Shown here: positions 51,301 to 63,059 of the stretch, one piece after another
How the letters are laid out: every line of letters starts with the position of its first letter
Numbering within the stretch: position 1 is the stretch's first letter
DNA from: Asterella californica
Taxonomy: Eukaryota > Streptophyta > Marchantiopsida > Marchantiales > Aytoniaceae
Reading direction: 5' to 3'
DNA: 64,000 nt
NCBI GenBank assembly: GCA_036924285.1
Contig: JAYKYS010000009.1
Coordinates: 930,001 to 994,000, forward strand
Translations under genes and position numbers: made by a program
Notes under the pieces: model-generated
What the model was told of the DNA's origin: nothing
The model's input: only the letters and a program-made list of their open reading frames with translations
Database searches by the model: none

Positions 51301-53188
51301 TCCTAGCACGCCCGAAATGTGTTCCATACCTGACACTCGGAGGTGTTGATGGAGGCGTCATAGCTCCCAACACCTCCTCTACGGTCAGCTTGTTTAATGG
51401 TGTGCGACCTGCTTTTTCACCATGGGTCAACAGCCTCCTTCTTGATGCCTGCGCCCCAAGACGAGATAGTTACTTGAAAAGGAGTGAACGGTGGTAGAGC
51501 AGTGCGAGGAAATTGATCTCGCCCCTAAGTTGGTAATCATCATGCAGACAATACTGTCATGGTCACGTACAAGTTTGCAGTGATACCTTAAGGAGCAGCC
51601 ACTCTGAATCACTCATTCCCAGACAAGCTCGATGACTTCTCTGCAGAGTGAGAAGCCCAAGGCCATCTATTCCTTCGCCTTGAAACGTGTGTAGGAACTC
51701 TGCAGACCGACCATCAGCCGTTAAAATGCTGTGCTCACGCAAAAAAGCAAGAGAACCTTGCCAGAGGCCGAGGCACCATAGTCAGAATTTCTGGTATGCC
51801 ATGATGCTGAGATTTCACAGTAAAACTTCAGAGTATGAACTTCTTAGTCTGACTTCTTCGATGAAAAGAAGCGAGACGACGCTCCGACAGAAGTTCTACC
51901 GTAAAACAATCGAGACGAGAAGAAACTCCTTAGCTATTTCCGAAATATAATAAGAATATGATCTGATGCCACTGAACTGTGCGTGGAGAGACGCATGCCT
52001 TCCTTGCTGCTTCCAGAGTACAATCCACTAGACTCATTTAAGGCGAATAAAGCGGATCAGCAGAACCTTGCATGCGGTCATGGTCAAAGGGCACGTTTTG
52101 CTGAAGCCAGCTCTTCACTTTTTCTGTAGACCATTTCAGCACCGTACTTGCTTGATCCCCTTCGCATACAGAAGCCTCGTGCGATCCATCTTCTCGACCG
52201 TCGGGGATCCCAAATCCTTCCTCGTCAACCTCGCCCTTATCCACATGATTCAGAGGGTCGACCATTCGAGACATCACTGCACCCAAGTCCGAACAGAGCA
52301 GAAATATCGACTTACAACCATGCTTCCAGGGGATAGAGCATCCTACCCAGGAAAACGATGGATACAGATTTGAGAAACAACCTCTGAATAAATTTCGCAG
52401 CATGCCCTCAGTCACAAATGATCAGAAGTCAAATCGTATCATGCAGCGGAAAAACTCTCTCACGCGAACACCCAAATTTCATGCTTCTTTCACCGCTGGT
52501 TGAGACACAACGCACCAGAAATTAATTTGACAGCTGCAACGTCCGCCACAGAAGATCTTCGCAAATGCATACTACCAAAATCCTCACTTCCCCGCTAGTT
52601 TCATTCTCCAACAAAACGGTCTGTATAATTGAGGTGCATCAAGAGAACTCCACAGCCTAATTTGGTTACATAGGATAGAACATAGGATAGAAAATCTGCA
52701 ATCAGCTCAACGTGAACCCTTGGTTTTCCTGCCGTTGGTGCTAAGACTGTTCTACTGAATTCGCTGCCTAAAGTCACGACGTTCTCCAACTGCTACTGTA
52801 TATGCTTGACTCATGTTTTCTCGACAAGTGGACTCGAATCCGGCAACCTGATTTATCAAACTCGTCTGTTTTCACTCACTCTCATTCAATCTAAAATCTT
52901 GACCCCATAAGAATGTGTCATATACCGTATCTCTCCCCTTCTCTAATCGAGACAGAACTGTAAACTCCATATGTGATTCTAAACTCTAGTCAGAATTCAA
53001 GCCGCCTGGGCCATAGATCAAAGCTGCAACCAGAAAGCAAACCCTCTCCGCACAGTCTACAAGTATAAAACCTCGCACTTACTCCACTGAACACACGAAC
53101 ATGTAAAACGAGGTCCAGCAATCTCATCAGCCTCTGCTTGTATCCCACGCGGTCTTTTCAACCCTCTCTCCCTCGCACTCGGTCCCAT
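48322..53188 (-). CDS. SAM domain - coiled coil - PH domain protein
   Basis: Reconstructed on the minus strand from short exons with good splice sites in matching phase: 51728-51587, 51448-51330, 51255-51189, then 50093-49989, 49939-49857, 49494-49431, 49304-49187, 48940-48783, 48683-48556, 48400-48322. The first SAM half (KWSTEKVKSWLQQNVPFD) is in 52276-52067; its second half (FLHTFQGEGIDGLGLLTLQR, LGMSDSEWLLLK) is in the next exon. The coiled coil reads LEALKEEVQSLRGEI. The PH domain reads DDWMLRFLVLRGSAICFYL, PQGTILLTDIVEAG, FQITTCHGLRLECASQS and the final-helix Trp in VDSWLSSIG. The protein ends SIVTPHAK. Uncertain points: the junction between the two SAM exons (a GC donor at 52071 would fit the phase), an exon at about 50400-50240 (KWSIPGLRWSYAKDEQ), and everything upstream of 52276. 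A likely first exon is 53188-53083 with a GTAAGT donor. SAM and PH domains suggest a membrane-bound adaptor; no named orthologue is recognised. Confidence 0.75.
50475..50534 (+). repeat. tRNA-related SINE head (candidate)
   Basis: TAGCGCAATGG (50481-50491) fits the RNA polymerase III A-box consensus fully, and GCTCGATCC (50526-50534) fits the B box with one mismatch, at tRNA-like spacing. The sequence does not fold into a full tRNA: the T stem and acceptor stem do not pair. It lies in an intron of the SAM-PH gene, in the opposite orientation. The 3' end of the unit is not visible. Confidence 0.45.
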
Positions 53189-55126
53189 GGGCCCCAACGC
53201 GTACAGTAAAGCTACATTCTCCTGGCCCCGTTGTATGATAATCGGTAACAATTCTCATCAACCGGCAGGTTCGCACAACCTACTTCTGACCCTCCCCTCC
53301 CTCTCTCCACAAGATTCGCTAGACAAAATAGAACTCGACGCTTCAGATTTAATTCGGCTGATTAAACGGAAGCACGAAAACTGACTGAACTCAACACACC
53401 AATTCGTCCGGCATGCAGCGCCAGAGTACAAGGAAGGAATAAGAAACGAACTGGACAACAAGAAACAAAGCATGCAAATTTTGACGTGAACGATTCGCGT
53501 GGGAAACTGCCGAGTGCAGCGGAGTCCGGCAGGCAGCTTATCTACCACCAACAGCACGGTACTGTACCTTATTACTGACCGCATCTGTCAGAGACTAAAG
53601 TACTATAACTTCTATTCCGTTTTAGGGTTCTTCCAAGGGCCAGCCCTCGCACGCGACACGTTCTCCGGGCACTTCATCGTCATTATCCAGAATTTCGCCC
53701 GCCAACACAGTGAATATTGCGCTCTTGCCAGGCCTTTGTCCTTTCTTCTCTCTCGTGATCGACTTTTCACCCTCCAACGTTCCTCTCGAGACTTCGATTG
53801 CCGCTCGTCTGTGATTGGACGAGATGGACAACTTTCTGCAAAAAGCAAGAGGGTACAGATCTCTCAACACGACCAGCATTTACATTTTTTAGTTTTAGAG
53901 CCGTTGTAAAGATGTCGGTATCTCCAACCCTTATATACAACGCACGAATCGAGCAAGCCGTTGTTGTTGTACCATTCTGCGAAAGCAAAAGCGCCATTTC
54001 CCATTCATTCCAGAGTTGATGGTGCGAAGCTGTTTGAACGGATGAGTAGAGCGAGAGGGACAGGAAGGAGACATATTCCCAGCTATTCGAGGTCTTCTCC
54101 CTCGACGTGTTCTGTTGTGCATCCAATTGTGAGCTTGTTTTGTTTCGGGTTTTAGACAAGCGTGGAATCTGAAACATGCTGCTCCACTGCATTTAGCACA
54201 GTCGTGCACCACAAACCCTGGATGTCTTGTCCAGTTTAGGAGGTACAACCGAATTACAGGTAAAATCGAGCCTGACAAGAGGGTGTAGAAACTCTCAAAC
54301 ACAACAACTTTCTTTTTGTCTTCTCTACTAAGTTCTCCATGGCTATTCTTCCAAGTTTTGGGACTCTTGCCATTCTTGTTTGCACTTCCTAACTTACTTG
54401 CATATTGTCGCCTGGGTGTAGTTAGATTGCAGTTAGCATCCGTCCAACATTTAGGTCTCAGTTATGTATTACATGGACCAATGCAAGATAACATTCGCAT
54501 CTTATTATCCTTGTGTTTTCAATTTTTAATTATTTACAAACAAAGAAAATTTATTTTAAACGACAATAACTTTTTTCTTGGGTTTATGATATTATTCTTT
54601 TCACTGCTCGCATTCAAGTGTTTGTTTTCCGAACTTAAGATTAACAAATTTTATTTAAATTTATTTGTCTCTTTAAAGTTGTAAATTGGTGATTTTTTCC
54701 TTTTGAATTCTCTTCTTATGTATTAGATATTTTTAATCAATACTTTTTATTTATATCATTATAATTTACTCTTCTCCGAATAAAATTAGTGAAAAGTGAA
54801 ATTGTTTTTCATATCACTGTAATCTATCCTTTCTCTTAAACGAACTGCAACGAATAGTTGACACGAAATCTTAGGAGGCCATGTCGTGGAGTAATATAAC
54901 CACCTCAGTCACCGACAAACAAGATTCATATGAAACACTCAAAGATCCTTAACCTGCACATCTGAACGTCGTGATCTTTTGTGGAGACGCTTTTATTGCA
55001 CTCTAGCTTCCGCGCCTCTTGATCTAGATATAGTAATAGCATGCATATTAATTTATTCACCTGAGCTCGGTTTTTTTTTCATGTATTAAGATGTGAATGT
55101 ATGTTCTCACGAATTATTTATCTCAC

Positions 55127-55166
55127 GATTTGATTCTCTCTAGCCGGGTCTAGTGAGAATCAAATC
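55127..55166. repeat. Hairpin, 17-bp arms
   Basis: The arms gatttgattctctctag (55127-55143) and ctagtgagaatcaaatc (55150-55166) pair with one mismatch around a 6-base loop. It has no U tract or gene nearby, so it is probably a small inverted-repeat element. Confidence 0.8.
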
Positions 55167-56776
55167 ATAAACACACCCCTCTAGATCTAAATCATAAACA
55201 TCTTTATATGAATTTAAATATTTAATCAATTTTTATTTTGTGTTAAAGAATCATCTAAGTCTTTTTAGCGAAGGGTTGAAGGATTGTATTTGTCTCCTCC
55301 GATGAAAATGTAATTCAAACATAAACTTATCATTTTCCATTCACAAGTTTCTTCACTATGAGTCAGATACGAACTCCGGTTGTTGAGTCTCCACACTCAG
55401 ACTCTTATCATTACACTAGATGTCTTCTTTATATAGAAAGAGCGTCCATTCTAGTTAACGTAATATTGTTTTTTAATTCTAATTAACGTCAACACGGTTA
55501 TTTTTAATCTTAACGCTGCACCTATCCTGATCTATTGAAATCACCCAGAAATAGTAATGATAATCTATCATGGACTATCGAAAGTAATGATAAATATTAC
55601 AAAAAGTATTCTGTCATTTTCTAATCCTCGTCTAGAATTTAACTTCCGAGTACAATACTTTTCTTTTCTTTCTCTCTGTCAGAACGTAGTTTTGGATGTA
55701 TTTGAGTCTTGTAGACGCATGGAGGAGTACAATATGTAACGGAGAGCAGGATATGCCTCCCAAAGTGACTTCCGGACCGAGAAAACAAAAAATGAAAATG
55801 TGAAATCAGCAAAAATTTCATTGTGTTATTTGACGTAAGTTATTGCTGGAGAAAATTGGCTTGCTGAGAAAATTTATGAATAAGAAAAATATGTGACAAT
55901 TAACTAAATTATTTAACATGGAAAAGAAAGTAAGAGAAAACATATCCTACCTGCACATTAAACATGGAGCTATGCTTGCAATGAACTGAGAGGTTATGTG
56001 TTAGCGATCAATCCTTCTTTTTCTGGTTTTATAACAACTCCATCCATTCGGTCCCGCTATTTTTTTCCGATCTTCACAACGACTCTATCCATCTGTTCTG
56101 CTACACGACAAAAAGATCTCTTTTTTTGATTTTCACAATCGACGTATAACTATGCTAACACCTAGCAACAAAGAGGAGTAAACATATTTGAGCTCATCGC
56201 TTTTACTAATAAAGGAGCTAAACTTCAAAAGCCAAAATCAGAGGATGAATACTGAACTATCTTATACAAGAAGATGTTACATGTGATTGCACAAACAGAT
56301 AAAGAAAAAATATAGACAATGCGCAAAAAGACTCTCTAAATCGAACATAGCATTTGTATTATGCGCCAATCACTAAGTATTTCTTATTTAATTTTATTTA
56401 ATTTACCAAATTGTTTTGCAATAAAATATTTAATCATAAATTAAACTCGAAATTTGTAACCTGCTCTGTCTTCCATCCTAGCACAGGTTTTGTCATAAAT
56501 TCAAGACCATGTATATTACTCTCTTCCATCTGAAAATAGACAAAATGAACATAAGAATAATACATAGAAGTTAAATATGATATTATTAATTCTATAGTAT
56601 ATTTCATATTCACAATTATTATTATTCACCTCTTCCATCTGAATGGAAGAATGCAGTAAGCTTAATTTATTATCTAACGTTGATTAAGTAATAAAATCTG
56701 AATTGAATTAAAGTGTATTTGTTACCAAACTCTTGCTCTTGTAGTTTCGAAAAGTGTGTGTGTTCGAGCGTATATA

Positions 56777-57199
56777 GTGAACTTAATTTATTACTTTTGT
56801 CAATCTGAGTTAGATAATAAATTATTATATTGAGGAACCTAATTCCTTTATTCAGTAATATGCTGCACTTGTAATCTTGGAGGCACGTTGGTCTACACTT
56901 CATTTATAGGTTTGCCTGGTGAACTTAATTTATTATTTTTATCAATCAGAGTTAGATAATAAATTAATATATAATGAAACCAGTTCCTATATTCAGTAAT
57001 ATGTTGCACTTGTAATCTTGGAGGAGCGTTGGTCTACACTTCACTTATAGGTTTGCCTGGTGAACTTAATTTATTATTTTTATCAATCAGAGTTAGATAA
57101 TAAATTAATATATAATGAAACCAGTTCCTATATTCAGTAATATGCTGCACTTGTAATCTTGGAGGAGCGTTGGTCTACACTTCACTTATAGGTTTGCCT
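56777..57199. repeat. Tandem repeat, three copies of a ~141-bp unit
   Basis: Units start at about 56777, 56919 and 57060 with gtgaacttaatttattat and each ends ttataggtttgcct. Units two and three are nearly identical; unit one is more diverged. Each unit contains an inverted repeat (cttaatttattat … gttagataataaatta), the same core as the hairpins at 23785 and 25577. A more diverged partial unit precedes them at about 56650-56770. Confidence 0.92.
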
Positions 57200-57261
57200 A
57201 GTTCCAGGTAAGACTATAATCTAACAAATATATTTGAAGTTAGATATATCAAGTTTTATTA

Positions 57262-57360
57262 TAATATTTTTATATATATAACTATATATTTTTATATAGT
57301 ATAACTATATATTTTTATATAGTATAACTATATATTTTTATATAGTATAACTATCTATAA
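57262..57360. repeat. AT-rich tandem repeat, 23-bp unit
   Basis: About four copies of actatatatttttatatagt plus two or three linking bases lie in a row and then decay into ctatctata units. Confidence 0.85.
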
Positions 57361-58653
57361 CTATCTATATATATACAAACTACAATATTTATATTTTTTT
57401 GCTAACAAAAAGCAAAACATTCGTTCTCCAAAGGTGGTTTAGCATGCTTATGTTCTTTAGATTAACCCTTCCATATGATTATCATGTACTAAGACTATAA
57501 CCAAACCCACATTATGAAAATGGTTAATTCGAGATTAGCGCGATAAACAGCCGGGCGCCGAGGTTGACAACATGACCTCTCGAGATAAAGTATTTTCACT
57601 TTGATAATCTATTGTCACCGCACCAGACAGTCATCTCTACCATTACGAGGCAGTAATGATAGAGACGGCTGTAACACACAAGAAAATCAAAAGATGCTCG
57701 AAAACAGTAATATAAGGATCGAATTCATAGAGATGCAAACAAATATCATCCAAATGTAATAAATAAGTGACAAAGTTGATTCTTTATGGTTGTCTTTTAT
57801 TCTCACGAGCAGAAATCAGTCCCGGCAGAGATCAAACTCAAGTCTATCCAACAAGATAGAGTTGATAATCCTGACAAATAACATAATGGATACTAAACAG
57901 GTCAAGGACCTCAAGAAAAAGATAAACAACAAGAATATTGAGCAACGGATAACAAGTCTCAACAAAGAAGTACTGCTGAAGTGCTACTAAGTAGCCTCTA
58001 TCACCATAAATGCTAAGTATCTTCACACTAAGTTGCTCTACTATCATTGGAAATACTTCATAGGAAGTTCTCACTCCACAGAAAGTACGAAGTATGAAGT
58101 TCCCTATTGAGAAGAACTTATCCAACAAAGAAACTTCAGAAATAACCACTTCGTTCCAAAATTATCTTCGTAGCAAAACAAACTTCATAGTTGCTGATCT
58201 GTTCACAGACTTTGTCTCTAACTTCTTACTCTGATTTTGGACGTCATTGACAAAGAACTTCGTCATCCATGCTCACTTCTGCCACAACAAACTATAAAAC
58301 TTCTTAGGTAAAACTCCAAAGAAGACAAGTACACAATGACTCTCGTAAACTTCAGAAAATAGAAATCCAAATAACAAACACATAGAGATCTTGAGTACGA
58401 ATAACACAACGCTTATATATAAATTCGTCGGAAGATGACGGATCTCACTTCCTAAGAAGAAAGATTACATCTTCGTCATATGATCAAGTCTCCCTAGACT
58501 GCAGAACGGAAGTGCCTAAACTACCTAACTGTAATTCCCTAACTATACTACATAATGTTAGTTTAATGGTCTCTCTAATCTCTTTCATCTCTCTAACTAT
58601 TCTCTCAGCTACCCTAACTATTCTACTCTTCGCCGAAAGATCATGTGTTGTTG

Positions 58654-60345
58654 TCATCTCTGTATGAAGGCGTCCTTCTCCAAAATATCGACCTCGGTGG
58701 CGAAGTACGAAGTCAATACCTCGTCAACTCTGCCGCAAAGTTCTTCAGCCTCTTGCACTGTCATAGTCTTCACCTCTTCAGTCTTCGTGGCTCGATCTTC
58801 CAACTCGACTGCCTTGCAACGCAGTTCCTCTCGTTCTGATCGCATATCGTGAAACTCGAAAGTCATCAGGTTCAGCTTCGCCTACAAATCTGTATCTGCT
58901 GCGAAGACCACTTGTTCTTCGACTTCGCTTGGTAGAGAGCTTCCTTCTCCGAAATCACCCGCTTCTATTCCTCCGAAGTCTCATCCAACTTCATCATCAT
59001 CTAGTGCTTCTCATCTAACCAACCCTTATGTCTGAAGTACACAAAATCCATCAACTCTAATTAGGTCAGCGGTCCCTTGGCTTCATCTCTGAATGTTTAC
59101 CGCTGCATATCTAACTGTGCGAGTATCGGCAATGCAACTCCACTCAAAAACTCCAAAGTATGTTCAAACATCAATAGCTCCTTGTCGATACTTCGTGCCC
59201 CTTGAGCCGAAGTTGTCACCTCGTTTGGTTGAAATGCCTGAACTTCTTCGGGATGAAGTTCTTTGCCTTGGCTCTCTCCTTGGACTTTTGTCGCTCCCGA
59301 ATTAACTCTCATGAGTACGAAATTCCTGATCCGCACCTTGGCATTGTTGTGGTCTGACCTCACCAATAATCTCCACCGATGAAGACTTTTGAGGTACATG
59401 CGGTTCCTCCAATTCTTCAACTTCTTCGTCCAAAATCTCCATCGCTAACTTCTTCGCCTTCTTCTTCCTTCACGAAGTAGCTCCTCCTGATGTCTCGTCT
59501 TTGGTTCTTCTTCTCTTTGTCCGCGTACTTGCTCTTGTAGAACTTACGAGTGTCTCCATGTCTTCTCTTCATGGCGTTGGTTCCAAATCTATCGCTTCGT
59601 CCTCCAACTCCTTTGGTCCGTATGGTTCTTCTTCGGCCGGTGTCAAGAAGTGCATACCCTTGTAGAACACTGCAGCAAAAGCTGCAAAGTACATCGCTCC
59701 GTCTTCATTGAATGTACTATATAACTTCTGTACATGCAGATGAAAAATCTCCATCCAATGTGCCTTCTTCTCGGACTATATCTGCTCGATGAGTGTACCT
59801 ACTAATTAGTCAAATATGAAGTCTTGTGGGGTTTGAAGATTATATTCAATGCCCCCTCGATTGTCTTTCTGAATGGATCTCGATAACAAAATACTTTGAA
59901 TCCATTCGTCCTCATCGGCATCTGTGTGAACAACTCATTGTACTTCATCATATTGTCCGTTGGTCAGGTCGTGTTGTCATACATTAGGTCACATTCTCGA
60001 CATGCTTCATCGATGTCACGTACAAAGCTCCAATTTTGCATTGACCAATTCTACGATCTTCCCTTTGATTCTAACGAAGGATGTCCTCGGCAGATAAGGA
60101 TTTTGTTGACGAGTTTCGCAGACACTACGTCTCAGTTCTGCAACAAGAAAGATAAGTCCAAGTCTTCCAGTCACCTCGCATACTGCCGAAGATCCAGCTA
60201 CTTCATCGCGAAGGATTTCAGTCTTCCTTGTGTCTTCTTCGATGTCTGCACCCCACGCGTCTGACCAATAGGTGAAGATCGGAGTGCGACAAAGTATGAA
60301 GTAGTACAAAGTTCTTGCAAAATAGTGATCTTCAGCGAAGTCCAA
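58654..60345 (-). pseudogene. Decayed coiled-coil ORF fragments, possibly transposon-derived
   Basis: Several minus-strand open pieces in different frames (60345-60016, 59754-59569, 59420-59097, 58866-58654) are rich in Glu, Lys and Arg. The last one is clearly a coiled coil (REELRCKAVELEDRATKTEE). Stops and frame changes separate them. I do not recognise a domain; a gag-like or accessory ORF of a plant transposon is a guess from the composition and decay. Confidence 0.35.
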
Positions 60346-63059
60346 CTTTGTCAGAACTAGCTCTCAACTCAGAACGCTCTTAGTAAATCCGCAAATGAAA
60401 CAGATAAAAAGTGAATTGTTCATTCACATCTTATATCCCCACTTGGTAACTTCTCATGTGCGAAGTTTCTCCGCTCGCTCATCGACCAAGTCGTGCTAAC
60501 AACCACCATACTTCAACCATTCATTTGAAGGTCATAACTTCGTCATCTGATATCCATTCTCAGCAAATAAGGTATCCCTGGAAAGTTCATCTTCTGTAGA
60601 ATGCAACCAGATTATCATACCAAAGACATACACTTCGTAGTTTATGTATTTCCACTCAGCATTATGCTTCAGAAAAGAAACTCTATATTACAACTAAAAC
60701 TATTCTATCTCGTCATCTATGCTAACTAATCTATTTTTATTTATTAACAAAAACAAAAATTTATGAATAAAATGAAAATCCAAGACTTCATAGCAATCAA
60801 GGTAATTTCGCAGCAAACAGAACTTGCTCTAAACAACGTGGACCAATTTCAAGAAAACTCACGCTTGGTTTGTTGCTCATGTGTCCGTCTCCTCATCAAC
60901 GCAAAGGTGGGGAGATGCCATAGACACACTGAGCTAGAATTCAAAAGGTTGTGACATTTTCTGATTTGAACCACAACCTCATCTTAGAATTCGAAAGGTT
61001 GTCATATCGATTTGAACCACAATCTCATTTTCGTGAACGAGACTGACTACTATTTAATATGTCTTGAAGTTTGTCTCGAAGTCTTCTCGTCTCTCCTAGT
61101 GTTTTGCTGGTGTAGTCACTATCTAACCGGTTTAGCTCCTCCTGCATCTTTTGACTGCATCAGACCGTCTCCTCGAGAGAAAAAGTGAAGAAGATCAAGC
61201 TAGAGCAAGGGAACGAAGAGCGAAGTAGTGAACGAGAGCAAAGGAGCAAGAGCAAAGGAGAGCAAGCGAGAGCGAAGGAAAGCGAAGAAAACTAAAACTA
61301 CGTGAAACTGCCGTTGAATTTCATAGAGTCAAAAATGAATTCAAATTTCTGAACATTTGAGATGAAAACTTCCATCGGAGTGAAGGTATGGGTGAGGAAT
61401 GCACTAACTAGTCGATCTGACGCAACAATGATACAAGGAGCCAAGCCTACCGAGGTAACCAGCTGTTTGATTGAGCTTTATAGAACTACAAAATTTCATG
61501 TCCTCGGGAGCTCAAGCTCGAGTTTAAAACTTCATTTTGTCATGGAAGCGAGCTTTACTGATCCCAAGCTACTCCATGGAATTTTGCTACTCCAGTGACA
61601 GAGTACACAATCTAAAGAGCATGAGAACTCTGAGTCAACCTCATCTAATAACACATGATCAACATGGACTACCTCGTGAGCTGCAAACATGTCTGTGATC
61701 ATACTCTTCACAAGCTTACGCTGCATTATATGACCAGTGACGACGAACCCCACACATATCAACATGGATAGCTCGAAGATCAAATCCAACTCAATTTCTT
61801 CGCTAACGTGATGTGCATCTTCTCACCACTGCAAGCACAATTGGTACCACACAAATATCATCTTCAGTTCTTCTAAGTCGATCTCCATGGATCAAGTCAA
61901 CTCGGAACCAACAACCTCCCACTTCTCAGTCTGGAACTCATTGTACCTTCAAAATGAGCAAAGAGTCACATGCACACCAGTCGTGGTCGAAGCTTGGCAG
62001 CGGCAGTTACAATACTTCAAACTGAAAAATTCACAAAAAGAGCAAGTGATAACATAGTGAAGTTCAGAATCGTATTCCCACCAAACTGCCTTGCGAATTT
62101 TTTGGAAAAAACCACTGAGCAGTAGCTCCGAACTAATGACAACAAAGTCCTGAAACAAAGATGAGAATTTTGGAGGTCCTGAATTAGGCTGCTGGCATGC
62201 TAACAAAGTGACTTTGATATGATGCAACTGAAGAGATTTTGAACTCCGAACCAGTGCAGTCAAGTGCCATGCAACCATGTTAGTGCAACCACTATAGCCT
62301 GTAAAGGATTTTGCAACCACTGCAACCTTTAAAACCTCTTAATTTCCTACTTGTTTCGAGAATTTTTCTAAGTTCAAGCAGTAAATTGAACCGCTCTTGC
62401 AAAATTAACTTAACCACTCCTGCAAAATTAAAATAACATGATTTCGCTATTATTGAAACTTCAGTTGAAACTTAACCACTGCACTAGCACAAATCTTTTG
62501 CTACGTGATAGCTTCTGAACTCTAAAGCAAAACTCTTCAAACTCACATCCAAGCAAGAACCCATACTCTTGCATCGTTAAAGTATAGCTAAGCATTTAGA
62601 ATAATATTTTTTGAAGGACTGTATATTTGAAAATGTATCAGTAGGTTTGGTCTTCACGATAGCGACGAAGAATCTCTTTGACTTCAAAAATAAATATAAT
62701 CAAATAACTTGTTTAACGATAGTCAAGTAACTTGCAACCTTGCATATTCACAACACTGAAACATACCTCAAGGGTCCTTGAAGCATCAAGGAGCTGAAGA
62801 CGAATCCAAATATGCAGCTAATGCATCTCTAACTTCACTGCCACTCTCTCTAACAGAGTTCTGGACATTATCGATGCTCGTTGTTCTAGAGGGTGTGGTT
62901 TGAGCTGAGTCTATATCTGTCACCACTCTATGGTGCACTAGGAAAGATCAAAACCAAGAAAAGACAAAGCAAAGCAAAAAATATAAATTATGTAACACGC
63001 AACAACACTTCACTATTTCAGCTGTCAATTTCATGCTACTACTGATCCCAACGCTAAGA
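60346..63059. other. Gene-free region with purine-rich and tandem tracts
   Basis: Contains the tandem duplication at 60940-61033 and a strand-biased purine tract at about 61190-61300 made of gagcaaagga-like units. Open frames at 61532-61789 (-) and 61949-62320 (-) have no recognised motif. Part of the region may be the 3' side of the Harbinger transposon that starts beyond 63060. Confidence 0.45.
60940..61033. repeat. Tandem duplication, ~48-bp unit
   Basis: Two units each carry gaattc-aaaggttgt followed by gatttgaaccacaa and ctcat. The difference between them is a few substitutions and indels. Confidence 0.85.

Larger units (their letters stand above)
53189..58653. other. Gene-free region, AT-rich after 54300
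   Basis: 53189-54300 may hold the promoter and 5' leader of the SAM-PH gene. From 54300 the DNA is AT-rich with no supported gene. It contains a hairpin at 55127-55166 (arms gatttgattctctctag / ctagtgagaatcaaatc), the tandem array at 56777-57199 and a short repeat near 57262-57360. Confidence 0.5.

Noticed and set aside
48322..53188. SAM-plus-SNM1 nuclease gene, a known plant SAM architecture
   Set aside because: No metallo-beta-lactamase HxHxDH motif or DRMBL segment is present. The C-terminal part reads as a PH domain instead.
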